From Hyphomonadaceae bacterium (GTDB lineage: Bacteria > Pseudomonadota > Alphaproteobacteria > Caulobacterales > Aquidulcibacteraceae), in the NCBI GenBank assembly GCA_016791425.1, contig JAEUMQ010000001.1:65138-129137 (forward strand): a DNA stretch of 64,000 nucleotides, read 5' to 3'. Positions 25,556 through 33,313 of the stretch are shown one piece after another. The stretch's first letter is position 1; each line of letters opens with the position of its first letter. The notes below the pieces were generated by a model that searched no databases, had not been told where the DNA came from, and worked only from the letters and a program-made list of their open reading frames with translations. The translations under genes and the position numbers were made by a program.

Positions 25556-25704
25556 GGCGCTTCAGGCGCTTTCTTACTTCTGACGGGGCCCGGCGGCCTC
25601 GAGATTGAGGCCGCGACTGCCCTGGCGGTTCACCCGTCGCCCAGCATCGAGTTGCTTCAGTAGCAACTGGAGAGCGGGGCTTTTGAGCGATGGGCGGCCA
25701 AAGG

Positions 25705-26538
25705 TCAACCCGCGGAGGCCTCCGGCGGCCTCGGAATGATCTGGTCGAACACGATCCGCCAGCCTTCCGGCCTGAACTGCCAGATCCGGCAATAATGCCC
25801 GCGCCGATCTCCCCAGCGCGCCTCCCCGTACGAAAAAGCGAGATCGCCGGCCGATGACGCGGCGCCCCCCAAGCGCTCGAACTGCACCGCCCCGCCCCCG
25901 ACGGCCGCCAACGCCGCGTCCTTCCCGACCGCCGGCGGCGCGCCCGCCCGGTTCACGCGGCCATCCTCCGCTAGAAACGCCCGGTACGGATCGGCCACAT
26001 CCCGCCCCGCGCGCGCCGCGAACCCGCGCTCGATCGCTGCGATCTCATTCAGCGCCCGCGCCTCCGAACGCCCGCGCGTCGCGGCCGGCAGCGCAGCCGG
26101 CTCTGCATCGCGCGCGATGGGGCTTGCGTCGCGCACTGGAACGCCGCCGTCGAAAATCCATCTCCATTGCCCGTCCGGCTGCCTGCGCCAGACCGTGAAA
26201 TAATGTCCGCGCGGCTGATCGCTTTCACCCGCGACATACGGGCCCGTCGTGAAACCCAGATCGCCCGAGCGCGCGATGCCGGCATATGCCGGCCACCATT
26301 GGAGGGAGCGGTTCCCATCGTCCGGCAGCGCCGCGAACGTCTCCGCCGCATTCACCGGGTCGGGCTGGAGCACGATGCCGTCCGGCGCCGTGAACGCGCG
26401 AAACGCAGGTATCCAACCCATCGCCGCCGCATCCGCGGCGAACGCTCGCTCCGCGGCCACCACGGGCGCGACGCTCGCCGCCTCCGGCCTCGTCGCACAC
26501 GCACTCAGCATCAAAAGCGCTAGAAGAGTGGCCCGCAT
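25705..26538 (-). CDS. Lipoprotein with two tandem NTF2-like (DUF4440/SnoaL-type) domains
   Basis: 277 aa. A lipoprotein signal (MRATLLALLMLSACATRP, lipobox LSAC) is followed by an internal duplication. Unit 1 (~residues 30-140) runs AAERAFAADAAAMGW...GDLGFTTGPY...HYFTVWRRQPDGQWRWIFDGG. Unit 2 (~165-270) runs AAIERGFAARAGRD...GDLAFSYGEARW...HYCRIWQFRPEGWRIVFDQ. Each ends in the W-x-(I)-F-D strand of NTF2-like folds. Ligand unknown. The start is ATG 26538, since the signal peptide begins there; the frame to 26613 is extra. Confidence 0.75.
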   Translation of the reverse strand: MRATLLALLMLSACATRPEAASVAPVVAAERAFAADAAAMGWIPAFRAFTAPDGIVLQPDPVNAAETFAALPDDGNRSLQWWPAYAGIARSGDLGFTTGPYVAGESDQPRGHYFTVWRRQPDGQWRWIFDGGVPVRDASPIARDAEPAALPAATRGRSEARALNEIAAIERGFAARAGRDVADPYRAFLAEDGRVNRAGAPPAVGKDAALAAVGGGAVQFERLGGAASSAGDLAFSYGEARWGDRRGHYCRIWQFRPEGWRIVFDQIIPRPPEASAG

Positions 26539-26642
26539 GGTTTCGCGCTTGGACCGCCGACTTCCAGCCGGCAACCCCCAACCGCCGAAAATGCGACAAT
26601 CGGAAATCTGCACCGGATGAACAAGCCGCGCGGAGGCGACCT

Positions 26643-26675
26643 CGCTATTCGCTATTCGCTATTCGCCATTCGCTA
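26643..26675. repeat. Heptad repeat GCGAATR directly after the bfr stop
   Basis: On the minus strand, GCGAATG GCGAATA GCGAATA GCGAATA GCG starts within the bfr stop codon. A related array follows the VOC gene at 48444-48485. Confidence 0.8.
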
Positions 26676-27161
26676 ATCTTCGGAATGGCTGCCCAGCTCG
26701 TACTGGCTCTGCAGATAATTCTGCAGCCCGACCTGCGCGATCACGCTGATCTGCGTCTCGAGGAAATCAATGTGTTCCTCGGTATCTTCAAGAATGTGCG
26801 CAATGAGCTCCCGCGTCACATAATCCTTCTTTGTCTCGCAGAGCGCGATCAGCTCCACCATCGCGCCGCGTCCCTTGGTCTCCGCCGCCAGATCCCCCGC
26901 CAGCCGCTCCTCGACCGTCTCCCCGATCGCAAGCTTCCCGAGGTCCTGCAGGTTCGGCAGCCCGTCGAGGAACAGCACGCGCTTGATCACCTTGTCGGCG
27001 TGCTTCATCTCGCCGATCGATTCCTCGTACGTCTTCTTCGCGAGCTTCCCGAAGCCCTCGTTTTCGTACATCCGCGCGTGCAGGAAATACTGGTTGATCG
27101 ACGTGAGCTCGTTTGTGAGCACGCCGTTCAGCTTCTTGATGATCTCCGGATCGCCCTTCAT
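26673..27161 (-). CDS. bfr: Bacterioferritin
   Basis: 162-aa iron-storage subunit. Diiron ligands are readable at Glu18, Glu51 and His54 (EMKHADK), and the haem-binding Met is at position 52. The later pair is in [18 protein letters not shown]. It would assemble into a 24-mer cage. bfd lies 6 bp upstream on the same strand, so iron storage and its release ferredoxin are co-transcribed. A Fur-type palindrome upstream of bfd suggests iron control. Confidence 0.97.
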   Translation of the reverse strand: MKGDPEIIKKLNGVLTNELTSINQYFLHARMYENEGFGKLAKKTYEESIGEMKHADKVIKRVLFLDGLPNLQDLGKLAIGETVEERLAGDLAAETKGRGAMVELIALCETKKDYVTRELIAHILEDTEEHIDFLETQISVIAQVGLQNYLQSQYELGSHSED

Positions 27162-27167
27162 CGCGCG

Positions 27168-27362
27168 CTACTCCGCCGCGACGAGAGCCTCATTCCGAGC
27201 CATGCCGTCGCACATAAAGCCTGACCTGATCTCCGGCAGGCACCGTCCGCAGCACGGCTCGCACCCGTGATGGGCCAGAACCTCTTTGGGACAACGCGCG
27301 CCGGCGGCGACAGCTTCTTCGACTTCCCGCCGAGTCACGCCGTTGCAATTGCAGACATACAT
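27168..27362 (-). CDS. bfd: Bacterioferritin-associated ferredoxin
   Basis: 64 aa. Cys4, Cys6, Cys38 and Cys41 (MYVCNCNGVTRREVEEAV ... CEPCCGRCLPEI) match the [2Fe-2S] ligand spacing of Bfd. Three extra Cys (24, 34, 37) are present. It reduces the haem of Bfr to mobilise Fe. It is first in the bfd-bfr operon. Confidence 0.95.
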   Translation of the reverse strand: MYVCNCNGVTRREVEEAVAAGARCPKEVLAHHGCEPCCGRCLPEIRSGFMCDGMARNEALVAAE

Positions 27363-27441
27363 CGGCGCTTCTTCCTGAAGGCAAACAGCTTTTGAGCGAC
27401 TGACTCTCAGTAGCGCAAGTTTCTAGCCATGATCTGGATCA

Positions 27442-27460
27442 ATTGCAAGTCATTCGCATT
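27442..27460 (-). promoter_or_regulatory. Fur-like iron box upstream of bfd
   Basis: ATTGCAAGTCATTCGCATT is an imperfect inverted repeat (TGCAA..N..TTCGCA) resembling alphaproteobacterial Fur boxes. It is about 80 bp upstream of bfd and ends only 5 bp from the IS target duplication. Confidence 0.45.
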
Positions 27461-27464
27461 CTAC

Positions 27465-27472
27465 GCGACTGC
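27465..27472. repeat. Left target-site duplication of the IS1595 element
   Basis: GCGACTGC directly precedes the GGGGTGTAT end and recurs exactly at 29464-29471. Confidence 0.92.
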
Positions 27473-27485
27473 GGGGTGTATCCCC

Positions 27486-27514
27486 TTGACATACGGTAGG
27501 TCAATATCTAGTTT
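27486..27514 (+). promoter_or_regulatory. Probable transposase promoter inside left inverted repeat
   Basis: A perfect TTGACA at 27486-27491 lies within the inverted repeat. TAGTTT at 27509-27514 gives a 17-bp spacing, and TATCTA at 27505 is an alternative. The transposase ATG is at 27521, so the transcript would have a very short leader or none. Confidence 0.4.
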
Positions 27515-27520
27515 GGATTC

Positions 27521-28408
27521 ATGACGAAGCCGACGACCGTCCGTGAGTTCTTCAAGCTGTACCCGGACGATGAGTCCTGCCTCGCGCACCTCTTCGATGT
27601 CCGGTTCGGCCAAGGCCATGTCTGCCCCAAGTGCAGCCGGTCGGCGCGCTGGTATCCGATCAAGGCGGACGCCGCGTTCTCGTGCCAATGGTGCGGCCAC
27701 CACATCCATCCGAAGGCCGGAACGCTCTTCGAGAAGTCTCGCACGCCGCTCCAGCTCTGGTTCTATGCCGTCTTCCTCTTCACGAAGACGCGGCACGGCG
27801 TGAGCGCGAAGGAATTGGAGCGTCAGCTTGGCGTGACCTACAAGTGCGCGTTCCGCATGGCGCGCAAAATCCGCAAGCACATGGCGGCGGTTGAGGGTGA
27901 CGAGCCGGTCGGCGGCCCCGGTGAGATCGTGGAAATTGACGAGGCCTACGTGGGTGGCGTCGTCGAAATGCAGCACCGCAACAGCGCCAAGGCGATCGTC
28001 ATCGGCATGGTCGAGCGCGGCGAAGGCGGGCGCGTGTCTGCGGAAGTCATCCCCGACGTGCTGCGCGCAACGATGCATGAAGCGGTCGAAGACAACGTGG
28101 AGAAGGGAACGGAAATCCACGCGGACATGCACCGCGGTTACGATCACCTCGATAAGAAGGGCTACACGCTCCGCCGCATCAACAAAGAGCGCCTTGGGCG
28201 CTACGTGACGGACAGCGGCGTGACCGTGAACGCGGTCGAGAATTTCTGGCGCCACCTGAAATGCTCTATCCAAGGCACGCACGTCAGCGTCTCGCCGGAA
28301 TATCTCGAAACCTACGTCAAGGAATTCCAGTTCCGCTTCAATCGTCGGATGACGCCGAACCAGATGCTTTCGGAGCTTCTGACGCGCTTCCCTGAACTGG
28401 ACGCTTAA
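27521..28408 (+). CDS. IS1595 family transposase
   Basis: 295 aa. An N-terminal zinc ribbon (CPKCSRSARW...CQWCGHHIHPKAGT) is followed by a helix-turn-helix region (ELERQLGVTYKCAFRMARKI) and the DDE catalytic domain of the IS1595/ISXO2 type: first Asp in EIVEIDEAYVGG, second in IHADMHRGYDHL, Asn/Glu in VNAVENFWRHLKCSI. The C-terminus ends FNRRMTPNQMLSELLTRFPELDA. It is intact. It ends convergent with, and overlapping by 71 bp, the last passenger ORF. Confidence 0.95.
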   Translation: MTKPTTVREFFKLYPDDESCLAHLFDVRFGQGHVCPKCSRSARWYPIKADAAFSCQWCGHHIHPKAGTLFEKSRTPLQLWFYAVFLFTKTRHGVSAKELERQLGVTYKCAFRMARKIRKHMAAVEGDEPVGGPGEIVEIDEAYVGGVVEMQHRNSAKAIVIGMVERGEGGRVSAEVIPDVLRATMHEAVEDNVEKGTEIHADMHRGYDHLDKKGYTLRRINKERLGRYVTDSGVTVNAVENFWRHLKCSIQGTHVSVSPEYLETYVKEFQFRFNRRMTPNQMLSELLTRFPELDA

Positions 28409-28529
28409 GCGCATCCTCCAAGCGATCCAGATCGCCTTCATCGTCCTTCTCGTGCCGCTTTATGAAGGATTCTAAATCCTTCTTATCGCGGGCCGCTCTA
28501 AGAGACTTCCGGCGATCAGGGGCTGACAT
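28338..28529 (-). CDS. Passenger ORF 3 of the IS element, small charged protein
   Basis: 63 aa, highly charged (RDKKDLESFIKRHEKDDEGDLDRLEDALKRP) with a Ser/Ala-rich end. It starts 14 bp inside the end of passenger ORF 2 and finishes inside the transposase 3' end on the other strand. GAGG lies ~8 nt before the ATG. Expression is plausible but not proven; no family is recognised. Confidence 0.4.
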   Translation of the reverse strand: MSAPDRRKSLRAARDKKDLESFIKRHEKDDEGDLDRLEDALKRPVQGSASEAPKASGSASSDD

Positions 28530-29022
28530 TCACGAACCTCGACGTTTTCATAATGTGGTTGGTAAGCATGATGCGCACGGCCACGGCGACTAGGGTCAAG
28601 GCGCCGAGCACAATAGCTGCGATCTTGGCGGCGTTCCGCGTGGCCTTTGCCTCGGCCAAGACCGTTGCCGGTAAATCCGCCGTCAGCAGCAGGTCCCAAT
28701 TGGCCCCGAAATAGAAGGCTGCAAACGCCATGCTGAATGAAAGCAGGAGGCCGGCCGTCCCATCGATAGCCGTCAGCGCGATCAACTCTGCCTGTTCGAC
28801 GTTGTAGAACTTCATCTCGCGCTCCGAATATTTCGGAGCGACGCGCCCGCTCTTGCGTTGCCGGGGACGCGGGGGCGAAAGACGCGGCTCAGGCGACGCA
28901 AGCCCGGTGGCCGGCTCTTGCTCGGCGAGCACTTCGTCGGGCGGCAATGAGGCTTCACGCCTCCGCTTCGGCGGAGGCGGCTCGGGAGCCCCCGGCTCCC
29001 TCTCTTCGCCGATGTCAGCCAT
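28516..29022 (-). CDS. Passenger ORF 2 of the IS element, two-helix membrane protein
   Basis: 168 aa. The first ~70 residues are a Pro/Arg-rich cytoplasmic segment (PEPPPPKRRREASLPP, RLSPPRPRQRKSGR). Two helices follow: LIALTAIDGTAGLLLSFSMAFAAFYFGA and AAKIAAIVLGALTLVAVAVRIML. It overlaps passenger ORF 1 by 8 bp, so the passengers form a coupled mini-operon. Family unknown; it does not look like transposition machinery. Confidence 0.68.
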   Translation of the reverse strand: MADIGEEREPGAPEPPPPKRRREASLPPDEVLAEQEPATGLASPEPRLSPPRPRQRKSGRVAPKYSEREMKFYNVEQAELIALTAIDGTAGLLLSFSMAFAAFYFGANWDLLLTADLPATVLAEAKATRNAAKIAAIVLGALTLVAVAVRIMLTNHIMKTSRFVNVSP

Positions 29023-29338
29023 TCTTGTCGTCCGGCGGCGACGGCGCGAGGCTTCGCTCTAGCTCTCGTCGCTGACGGTCGGCGTCGTACTGGTCCCAGA
29101 TGAAGTTTGCTAAGTCCAAAGCTTGGTTGGTCGTCAGCGTGACGGACGAACGCCAAGTAACCGGCACTCCGCCGGGGACGTGCGCTTCGCCGAACGTCAG
29201 GCGCGTCAGCCCGCCACTGACCATCACGTGGTACTGGTTGACGTAGGAGGACGGGTGCGCGAGCGCGTCCGCGCCGGCCTTCGACCGCAAATCCAGATCG
29301 GCACGCGGGGGCGTCGGGGGCTTCTCTTGTTCGGCCAT
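29015..29338 (-). CDS. Passenger ORF 1 of the IS element, soluble protein
   Basis: 107 aa, soluble. The central beta-rich stretch NQYHVMVSGGLTRLTFGEAHVPGGVPVTWRSSVTLTTNQALDLANFIWDQYD has the look of a small regulatory or DUF3467-like fold, but I cannot assign it. The start ATG 29338 (MAEQEKPPTPP) is chosen over 29404 because the longer form enters the inverted-repeat region. It is co-directional with the membrane protein gene that overlaps it by 8 bp. Confidence 0.6.
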   Translation of the reverse strand: MAEQEKPPTPPRADLDLRSKAGADALAHPSSYVNQYHVMVSGGLTRLTFGEAHVPGGVPVTWRSSVTLTTNQALDLANFIWDQYDADRQRRELERSLAPSPPDDKNG

Positions 29339-29463
29339 GGTTTGCCCTGGTTGTTGCAGGGCAGACCCTATCCGAGTCCGATTCTTCCCGGTAGGCCGCG
29401 CCATACGGTGCGCCTAGGGATTGGGGGTCGAAATGGCTACCGTATGTAACGGGTATACACCCC

Positions 29464-29471
29464 GCGACTGC
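29464..29471. repeat. Right target-site duplication of the IS1595 element
   Basis: GCGACTGC, identical to 27465-27472, immediately after the right inverted repeat. Confidence 0.92.
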
Positions 29472-29519
29472 GGCCCCCAGATGCGTCTCAGGACGCGCCC
29501 CTCTGAGCCAGGCGGGACG

Positions 29520-29577
29520 CCCTCCCCTCCCCACGGGGGGAGGGTGTCGCCGAAGGCGACGGGTGGGGGCGTCACCC
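29520..29577. repeat. Dispersed palindromic repeat, copy 6
   Basis: CCCTCCCC-ACGG-GGGGAGGG, then GTCGCC-GAA-GGCGAC and GGGTGGGGGCG. It touches the stop codon of the SRPBCC gene at 29572. Confidence 0.85.
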
Positions 29578-29967
29578 GCCCCCCAAAGACTCCCGCATCG
29601 CCGCCGCGCCCATGTCCATCATGCCCCCGATCGGTCCGGCCATTTCGTCCGGAAGCAGATCAACCGTCCACGTCACGCGCGATCCCGCGCCGTCGGCGAA
29701 CACCTCGAACACGCCGTTATGATGGATGAGCCGTTCGTTGCGGTTGATCCAATAAGCCAAGCGCTTCCGCGCATCATCGACGCTCACGATCGTCTCGCGC
29801 GCCTCCATGCCGTTCGCGAACGTCACGATGCGCGTGTCGGGCTCGGCCATGCGCGTCGCAGTCACAAAACCCTTCGCCAGCTTGTCCACCGCGCCCACAT
29901 CCTTGAACGCCGCCCACACCGCGCCCGGCGCCGCCGCCACGCTGAACTCCTTGAAGATCGTCGCCAT
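29572..29967 (-). CDS. SRPBCC family protein
   Basis: 131 aa of the START/Bet v1-like fold: N-terminal strand IFKEFSVAAAPGAVWAAFKDVGAVDKLAKGFV, middle IVTFANGMEARETIVSVDDARKRLAYWI and final helix GPIGGMMDMGAAAMRES. This is a polyketide cyclase/dehydrase-like SRPBCC member that would bind a hydrophobic ligand. The C-terminal ESLGGG runs into the palindromic repeat. ATG 29967 has AGGAGGAATTC upstream. It is divergent from the arsR gene, so one of the two operators could control both. Confidence 0.88.
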   Translation of the reverse strand: MATIFKEFSVAAAPGAVWAAFKDVGAVDKLAKGFVTATRMAEPDTRIVTFANGMEARETIVSVDDARKRLAYWINRNERLIHHNGVFEVFADGAGSRVTWTVDLLPDEMAGPIGGMMDMGAAAMRESLGGG

Positions 29968-30041
29968 GAATTCCTCCTGCTGCCCCGATCCTCGCGCACA
30001 AGGAGACCCCGTGCTGGCCGTTTCCGGACCGCTTCAATTCC

Positions 30042-30057
30042 TCAACCAATTGGTTGA
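30042..30057. promoter_or_regulatory. ArsR operator 1 (perfect palindrome)
   Basis: TCAACCAATTGGTTGA, a perfect 16-bp palindrome with core CAACCA-N2-TGGTTG, between the SRPBCC and arsR genes. Confidence 0.75.
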
Positions 30058-30079
30058 CTTTCACGCGTCATCCGCCTAA

Positions 30080-30097
30080 TTCAACCACATGGTTGAA
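30080..30097. promoter_or_regulatory. ArsR operator 2 overlapping the arsR start codon
   Basis: TTCAACCA-CA-TGGTTGAA has 8-bp arms with the same CAACCA-N2-TGGTTG core as operator 1; the centres are 39 bp apart. The arsR ATG (30089) lies inside it. Confidence 0.75.
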
Positions 30098-30415
30098 TCT
30101 CCCAACCTCGACGGCGTCTTCCACGCCCTCTCCGATCCCACCCGCCGCGCGATGCTCCGTGAGCTAGCCGCCGGCGAACGCAAGATCGGCGATCTCGCCG
30201 CGCCGTTCGCGATGTCCTTCGCCGCCGCCTCCAAGCACGTGAAGGTGCTGGAGACCGCCGGCCTCGTGCGCCGCCGCATCGAGGGCCGCACCCATCTGTG
30301 CAGCCTCGAAGCCCGACCGCTTCGCGACGCCGAAAGCTGGATGCGCTTCTTCGAGAGCTATTGGGGCGAGCGCTTCGACAAGCTCGAAGCCCTCATCGAC
30401 AACGGAGAGGTCTGA
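30089..30415 (+). CDS. ArsR/SmtB family transcriptional regulator
   Basis: 108 aa winged helix: FHALSDPTRRAMLRELAAGERKIGDLAAPFAMSFAAASKHVKVLETAGLVRRRIEGRTHLCSLEARPL. It has no metal-binding Cys box (ELCVCD), so it belongs to the non-metal ArsR branch that usually sits before AHSA1/SRPBCC genes, as here. It probably represses its own operon through two CAACCA-N2-TGGTTG palindromes, one covering its start codon. Its stop overlaps the next start (TGATG). Confidence 0.93.
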   Translation: MVESPNLDGVFHALSDPTRRAMLRELAAGERKIGDLAAPFAMSFAAASKHVKVLETAGLVRRRIEGRTHLCSLEARPLRDAESWMRFFESYWGERFDKLEALIDNGEV

Positions 30416-30942
30416 TGTCCGAAGAAGCGCTGCCTCCCGATCACGTTTCGAGGATCGACTCGCGCCTCGCCGAAGATCCCACGCGCAAGCTCGTGATGAC
30501 GCGCCGCTTCGACGCCTCGCCCGAGCGCGTCTTCGACGCCTGGACCAGATCCGATCTCGTCGCCAAATGGCTCTTCACCGGCCCCACGAGCGAGACGCAT
30601 AACGTCGACTTCGCGCCGCGCGTCGATGCGAAATGGACGATTCAAGATCGCCGCGGCGGCGTCGATTACACCGCGCAAGGCTGGTTCCTTGAAGTCGATC
30701 GGCCGCGCCGTCTCGTCTTCACGTTCGGAATGCCGCAATTCGCCGACGAGTACGATCGCATCATCGTCGAGCTTGCGCCCGATGGCGCCGGCACGCTCAT
30801 GACATTCACGCAGGAAGGCGTCCGCGCCACATACAAGGACGGCGCCGAGCACGGCTGGAACCTCATGTTCATGGGCCTCAAGCAGCTCATCGAGACCGGC
30901 GCGATCATCTACCCCGCCCATTTCGGCAAACCCGACGTCTGA
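30415..30942 (+). CDS. SRPBCC/AHSA1-type protein co-transcribed with arsR
   Basis: 175 aa. LVMTRRFDASPERVFDAWTRSDLVAKWLFTGPTSETHNVDFAPRVDAKWTIQDRRGG is the AHSA1 (activator of Hsp90 ATPase-like, CalC-related) domain; the C-terminal helix is WNLMFMGLKQLIETG. ATG 30415 shares a base with the arsR stop, so translation is coupled; an upstream open frame from 30298 is a shadow. The ligand sensed or bound is unknown. Confidence 0.9.
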   Translation: MSEEALPPDHVSRIDSRLAEDPTRKLVMTRRFDASPERVFDAWTRSDLVAKWLFTGPTSETHNVDFAPRVDAKWTIQDRRGGVDYTAQGWFLEVDRPRRLVFTFGMPQFADEYDRIIVELAPDGAGTLMTFTQEGVRATYKDGAEHGWNLMFMGLKQLIETGAIIYPAHFGKPDV

Positions 30943-30970
30943 CCGCAGCGGCAAAGGAAATGGCTCTTTC

Positions 30971-31018
30971 GTCCCGCGTTCACGGGGGAGGTGGTCGCGC
31001 AGCGATCGGAGGGGGCGC
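30971..31018. repeat. Dispersed palindromic repeat, copy 7
   Basis: CGCGTTCACGGGGGAGGTGGTCGCGCAGCGATCGGAGGGGGCGC. It overlaps the 3' end of the following minus-strand gene and encodes its last ~13 residues. Confidence 0.85.
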
Positions 31019-31867
31019 ACCCGAGCGCATCCATTCCGCTAAGCTCGGCGCCTCCGCCTCCGCCTCAGCCCGCGCGCGCTCGCGCAACGCCGGATCGGCC
31101 CGCGCCACGACCTCCCGCAACAACCGCGCCCGCTCCTCCGCGGTCACGCTCGCGACGATCGCCCCGCTCAACTCCCAGCTCGTCCACGCGTCCGGCCCGA
31201 GGAAGGCGATCCGCACATGCAGCGACTGGCAATACATCTCCGCCTCCGCCACCGCCGTGTCCGTTCCATCGGTCCCGAGACCTTGGCGATTGCGATAGAT
31301 GATCGGCCCGATGCCGCCGGCGATGTTGCCGTCCGCGCGCGGCCGTTCCCCGCCCAGCCACTGCAGCCGCGCCGGCTCGATCACGCGAAAGCCCTCCGGC
31401 GCCGCGATCCGCAGCATCGCCCGTTTGGCCTCGCCGCCGGGCTTGCATCGCACTTCCAGCTTCGTGCGCAGCTCGATCCGCGCTTGGGCGGGATCGGCGC
31501 TGACCACCTCCAGACCCGCCGGCGGGTTGCGCACGAACTCCGCCACCCGCCCCGTCTCGATCTCCGCGATCTTCTCGCCGAGCGCGCGCGCGACCTCCGG
31601 CGATCGCGCGACCCTCTCGTTCGCCGCCTCCGCGATATGCGCGCGCCGCGCCGTCGCCGCCGGCCATGCCTGCCATCCGAACCAGCCGAAAGCCCCGAGC
31701 CCCGCCAGCACGCAGACCAGCGCCGCGATCCGCCCCTGGCCGCGCAGCGCGAGATACGCTATCCCGCCGATCCCCAAGAGCGCCAAACCGATCATCGCCG
31801 CGGGCGACCCCGGAACCGCGCCCAGGGCGTCTCTCGCTACATCCAGATATCCCATTCCCGCCCCCAA
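30980..31867 (-). CDS. Membrane-anchored hypothetical protein
   Basis: 295 aa. Two N-terminal helices ([21 protein letters not shown] and [22 protein letters not shown]) precede a soluble domain with [27 protein letters not shown], a region [43 protein letters not shown] and a C-terminal Ala/Glu-rich helix. The last residues ([14 protein letters not shown]) are encoded by palindromic repeat copy 7, so the original C-terminus was probably replaced. Family not recognised. It is divergent from rimO with 8 bp between the starts. Confidence 0.7.
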   Translation of the reverse strand: MGAGMGYLDVARDALGAVPGSPAAMIGLALLGIGGIAYLALRGQGRIAALVCVLAGLGAFGWFGWQAWPAATARRAHIAEAANERVARSPEVARALGEKIAEIETGRVAEFVRNPPAGLEVVSADPAQARIELRTKLEVRCKPGGEAKRAMLRIAAPEGFRVIEPARLQWLGGERPRADGNIAGGIGPIIYRNRQGLGTDGTDTAVAEAEMYCQSLHVRIAFLGPDAWTSWELSGAIVASVTAEERARLLREVVARADPALRERARAEAEAEAPSLAEWMRSGAPPPIAARPPPP

Positions 31868-31875
31868 CTTCCCGA

Positions 31876-33207
31876 ATGCCCAAATCCAAGATCGCCCCGA
31901 AAGTCGGTATCGTCTCCCTCGGCTGCCCGAAAGCGCTCGTCGACAGCGAGCGCATCATCACGCGCCTGCGCGCCGAAGGCTATGAGCTTTCCCCGGAGTA
32001 CGCAGGCGCCGATCTCGTCCTGGTGAACACCTGCGGCTTCCTCGACAGCGCCCGCACCGAAAGCCTCGACGCCATCGGCGAAGCCTTGAGCGAGAACGGC
32101 AAGGTCATCGTCACCGGCTGCCTCGGCAAGGAAGAGGAGCTCATCCGCGCGTCACATCCCGACGTGCTCGCCATCACCGGCCCACACCAATACGAATCCG
32201 TGATGCAGGCGGTGCGCGCGCATCTGCCGCCCAAGCGTGACCCGAAGATCGATCTCGTCCCCGAAGCCGGCTTTCGCCTCACGCCCCGGCACTACGCCTA
32301 TCTGAAGATTTCCGAAGGCTGCAACAATCGCTGCTCCTTCTGCATCATCCCGAGCATCCGCGGCGACCTCGCCTCACGCCCGATCAACGCCGTGCTGAAG
32401 GAAGCCGAAGCGCTGGTGAAGGCCGGCGTGAAGGAGATCCTCGTCATCAGCCAGGATACGTCCGCCTACGGATTGGATATCAAATACGCCGAAAGCAAAT
32501 GGAGGGATCGCCAGGTCCCCGCGCGCTTCCTCGATCTCGCGCGCGAGTTGGGTGAGCTCGGCGTTTGGATCAGGCTCCACTACGTCTATCCCTACCCGCA
32601 CGTCGATGACGTGATCCCGCTGATGGCCGAAGGCAAAGTGCTGCCCTACCTCGACATCCCCTTCCAGCACGCCAGCCCGCGCATCCTCAAGGCCATGCGC
32701 CGCCCCGCCAACAATTCCCGCGTGCTCGAGCGCATCGCCAAATGGCGAAGCGTGTGCCCGGACCTCACCATACGCTCCTCCTTCATCGTCGGCTTTCCCG
32801 GCGAGACCGAGGACGATTTCGAAACGCTGCTCGATTTCATCGAGGAAGCCGGGATCGATCGCGCCGGCTGCTTCAAATACGAGAACGTCGAAGGCGCCGC
32901 CTCTCGCGATCTCGACGACCATCTCGATCAGGAACTGATCGACGAGCGCTGGGAGCGCTTCATGGAGGTGCAGACCACCCTCGCCGACGCGCGCGGCCAA
33001 GCCATGATCGGGCGCGACATCGAAGTGATCGTCGACGGTTGGGACGAAGACGCCGGCGCCTATGCCGCCCGCTCCAAGGCCGACGCCCCCGAGATCGACG
33101 GCGTGGTTCTCATCGAGACGGACCGCAAGCTCGCCGACGGCGCCATCCTCACCGTGACCGTCGCCGCCGCCGCCGGCCACGAGCTGACCGCCGCGCCCCG
33201 CGATTAA
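31876..33207 (+). CDS. rimO: Ribosomal protein S12 methylthiotransferase RimO
   Basis: 443 aa radical-SAM enzyme that methylthiolates Asp of ribosomal protein S12. The N-terminal MTTase domain shows its three cluster Cys ([32 protein letters not shown]). The radical SAM motif [17 protein letters not shown] (CxxxCxxC) is followed by [18 protein letters not shown], and the TRAM domain is at the end. The start is ATG 31876; the upstream open frame from 31666 overlaps the divergent gene. Confidence 0.97.
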   Translation: MPKSKIAPKVGIVSLGCPKALVDSERIITRLRAEGYELSPEYAGADLVLVNTCGFLDSARTESLDAIGEALSENGKVIVTGCLGKEEELIRASHPDVLAITGPHQYESVMQAVRAHLPPKRDPKIDLVPEAGFRLTPRHYAYLKISEGCNNRCSFCIIPSIRGDLASRPINAVLKEAEALVKAGVKEILVISQDTSAYGLDIKYAESKWRDRQVPARFLDLARELGELGVWIRLHYVYPYPHVDDVIPLMAEGKVLPYLDIPFQHASPRILKAMRRPANNSRVLERIAKWRSVCPDLTIRSSFIVGFPGETEDDFETLLDFIEEAGIDRAGCFKYENVEGAASRDLDDHLDQELIDERWERFMEVQTTLADARGQAMIGRDIEVIVDGWDEDAGAYAARSKADAPEIDGVVLIETDRKLADGAILTVTVAAAAGHELTAAPRD

Positions 33208-33313
33208 GCCTGTTTCGTCCGAAACTGGACAAAACGCCCGACTCCTTTTCGCCGCGCGGACGCGCTATCACCTTCCGGGCGCCTCTCTGGAGCGGCGGGA
33301 AGAGGCGGCGCGA

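Larger units (their letters stand above)
27473..29463 (+). mobile_element. IS1595-family element with passenger genes (1991 bp)
   Basis: Both ends carry a 27-bp inverted repeat starting GGGGTGTAT and ending ACATACGGTAG, identical at 24 of 27 positions by hand count. They are flanked by the perfect 8-bp direct repeat GCGACTGC, the duplication length known for the IS1595 family. Inside are a full-length DDE transposase (+) and three small ORFs on the opposite strand. The element is about twice the usual size because of these passengers, and no frameshift is seen, so it may be active. It landed beside the bfd iron box. Confidence 0.92.
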
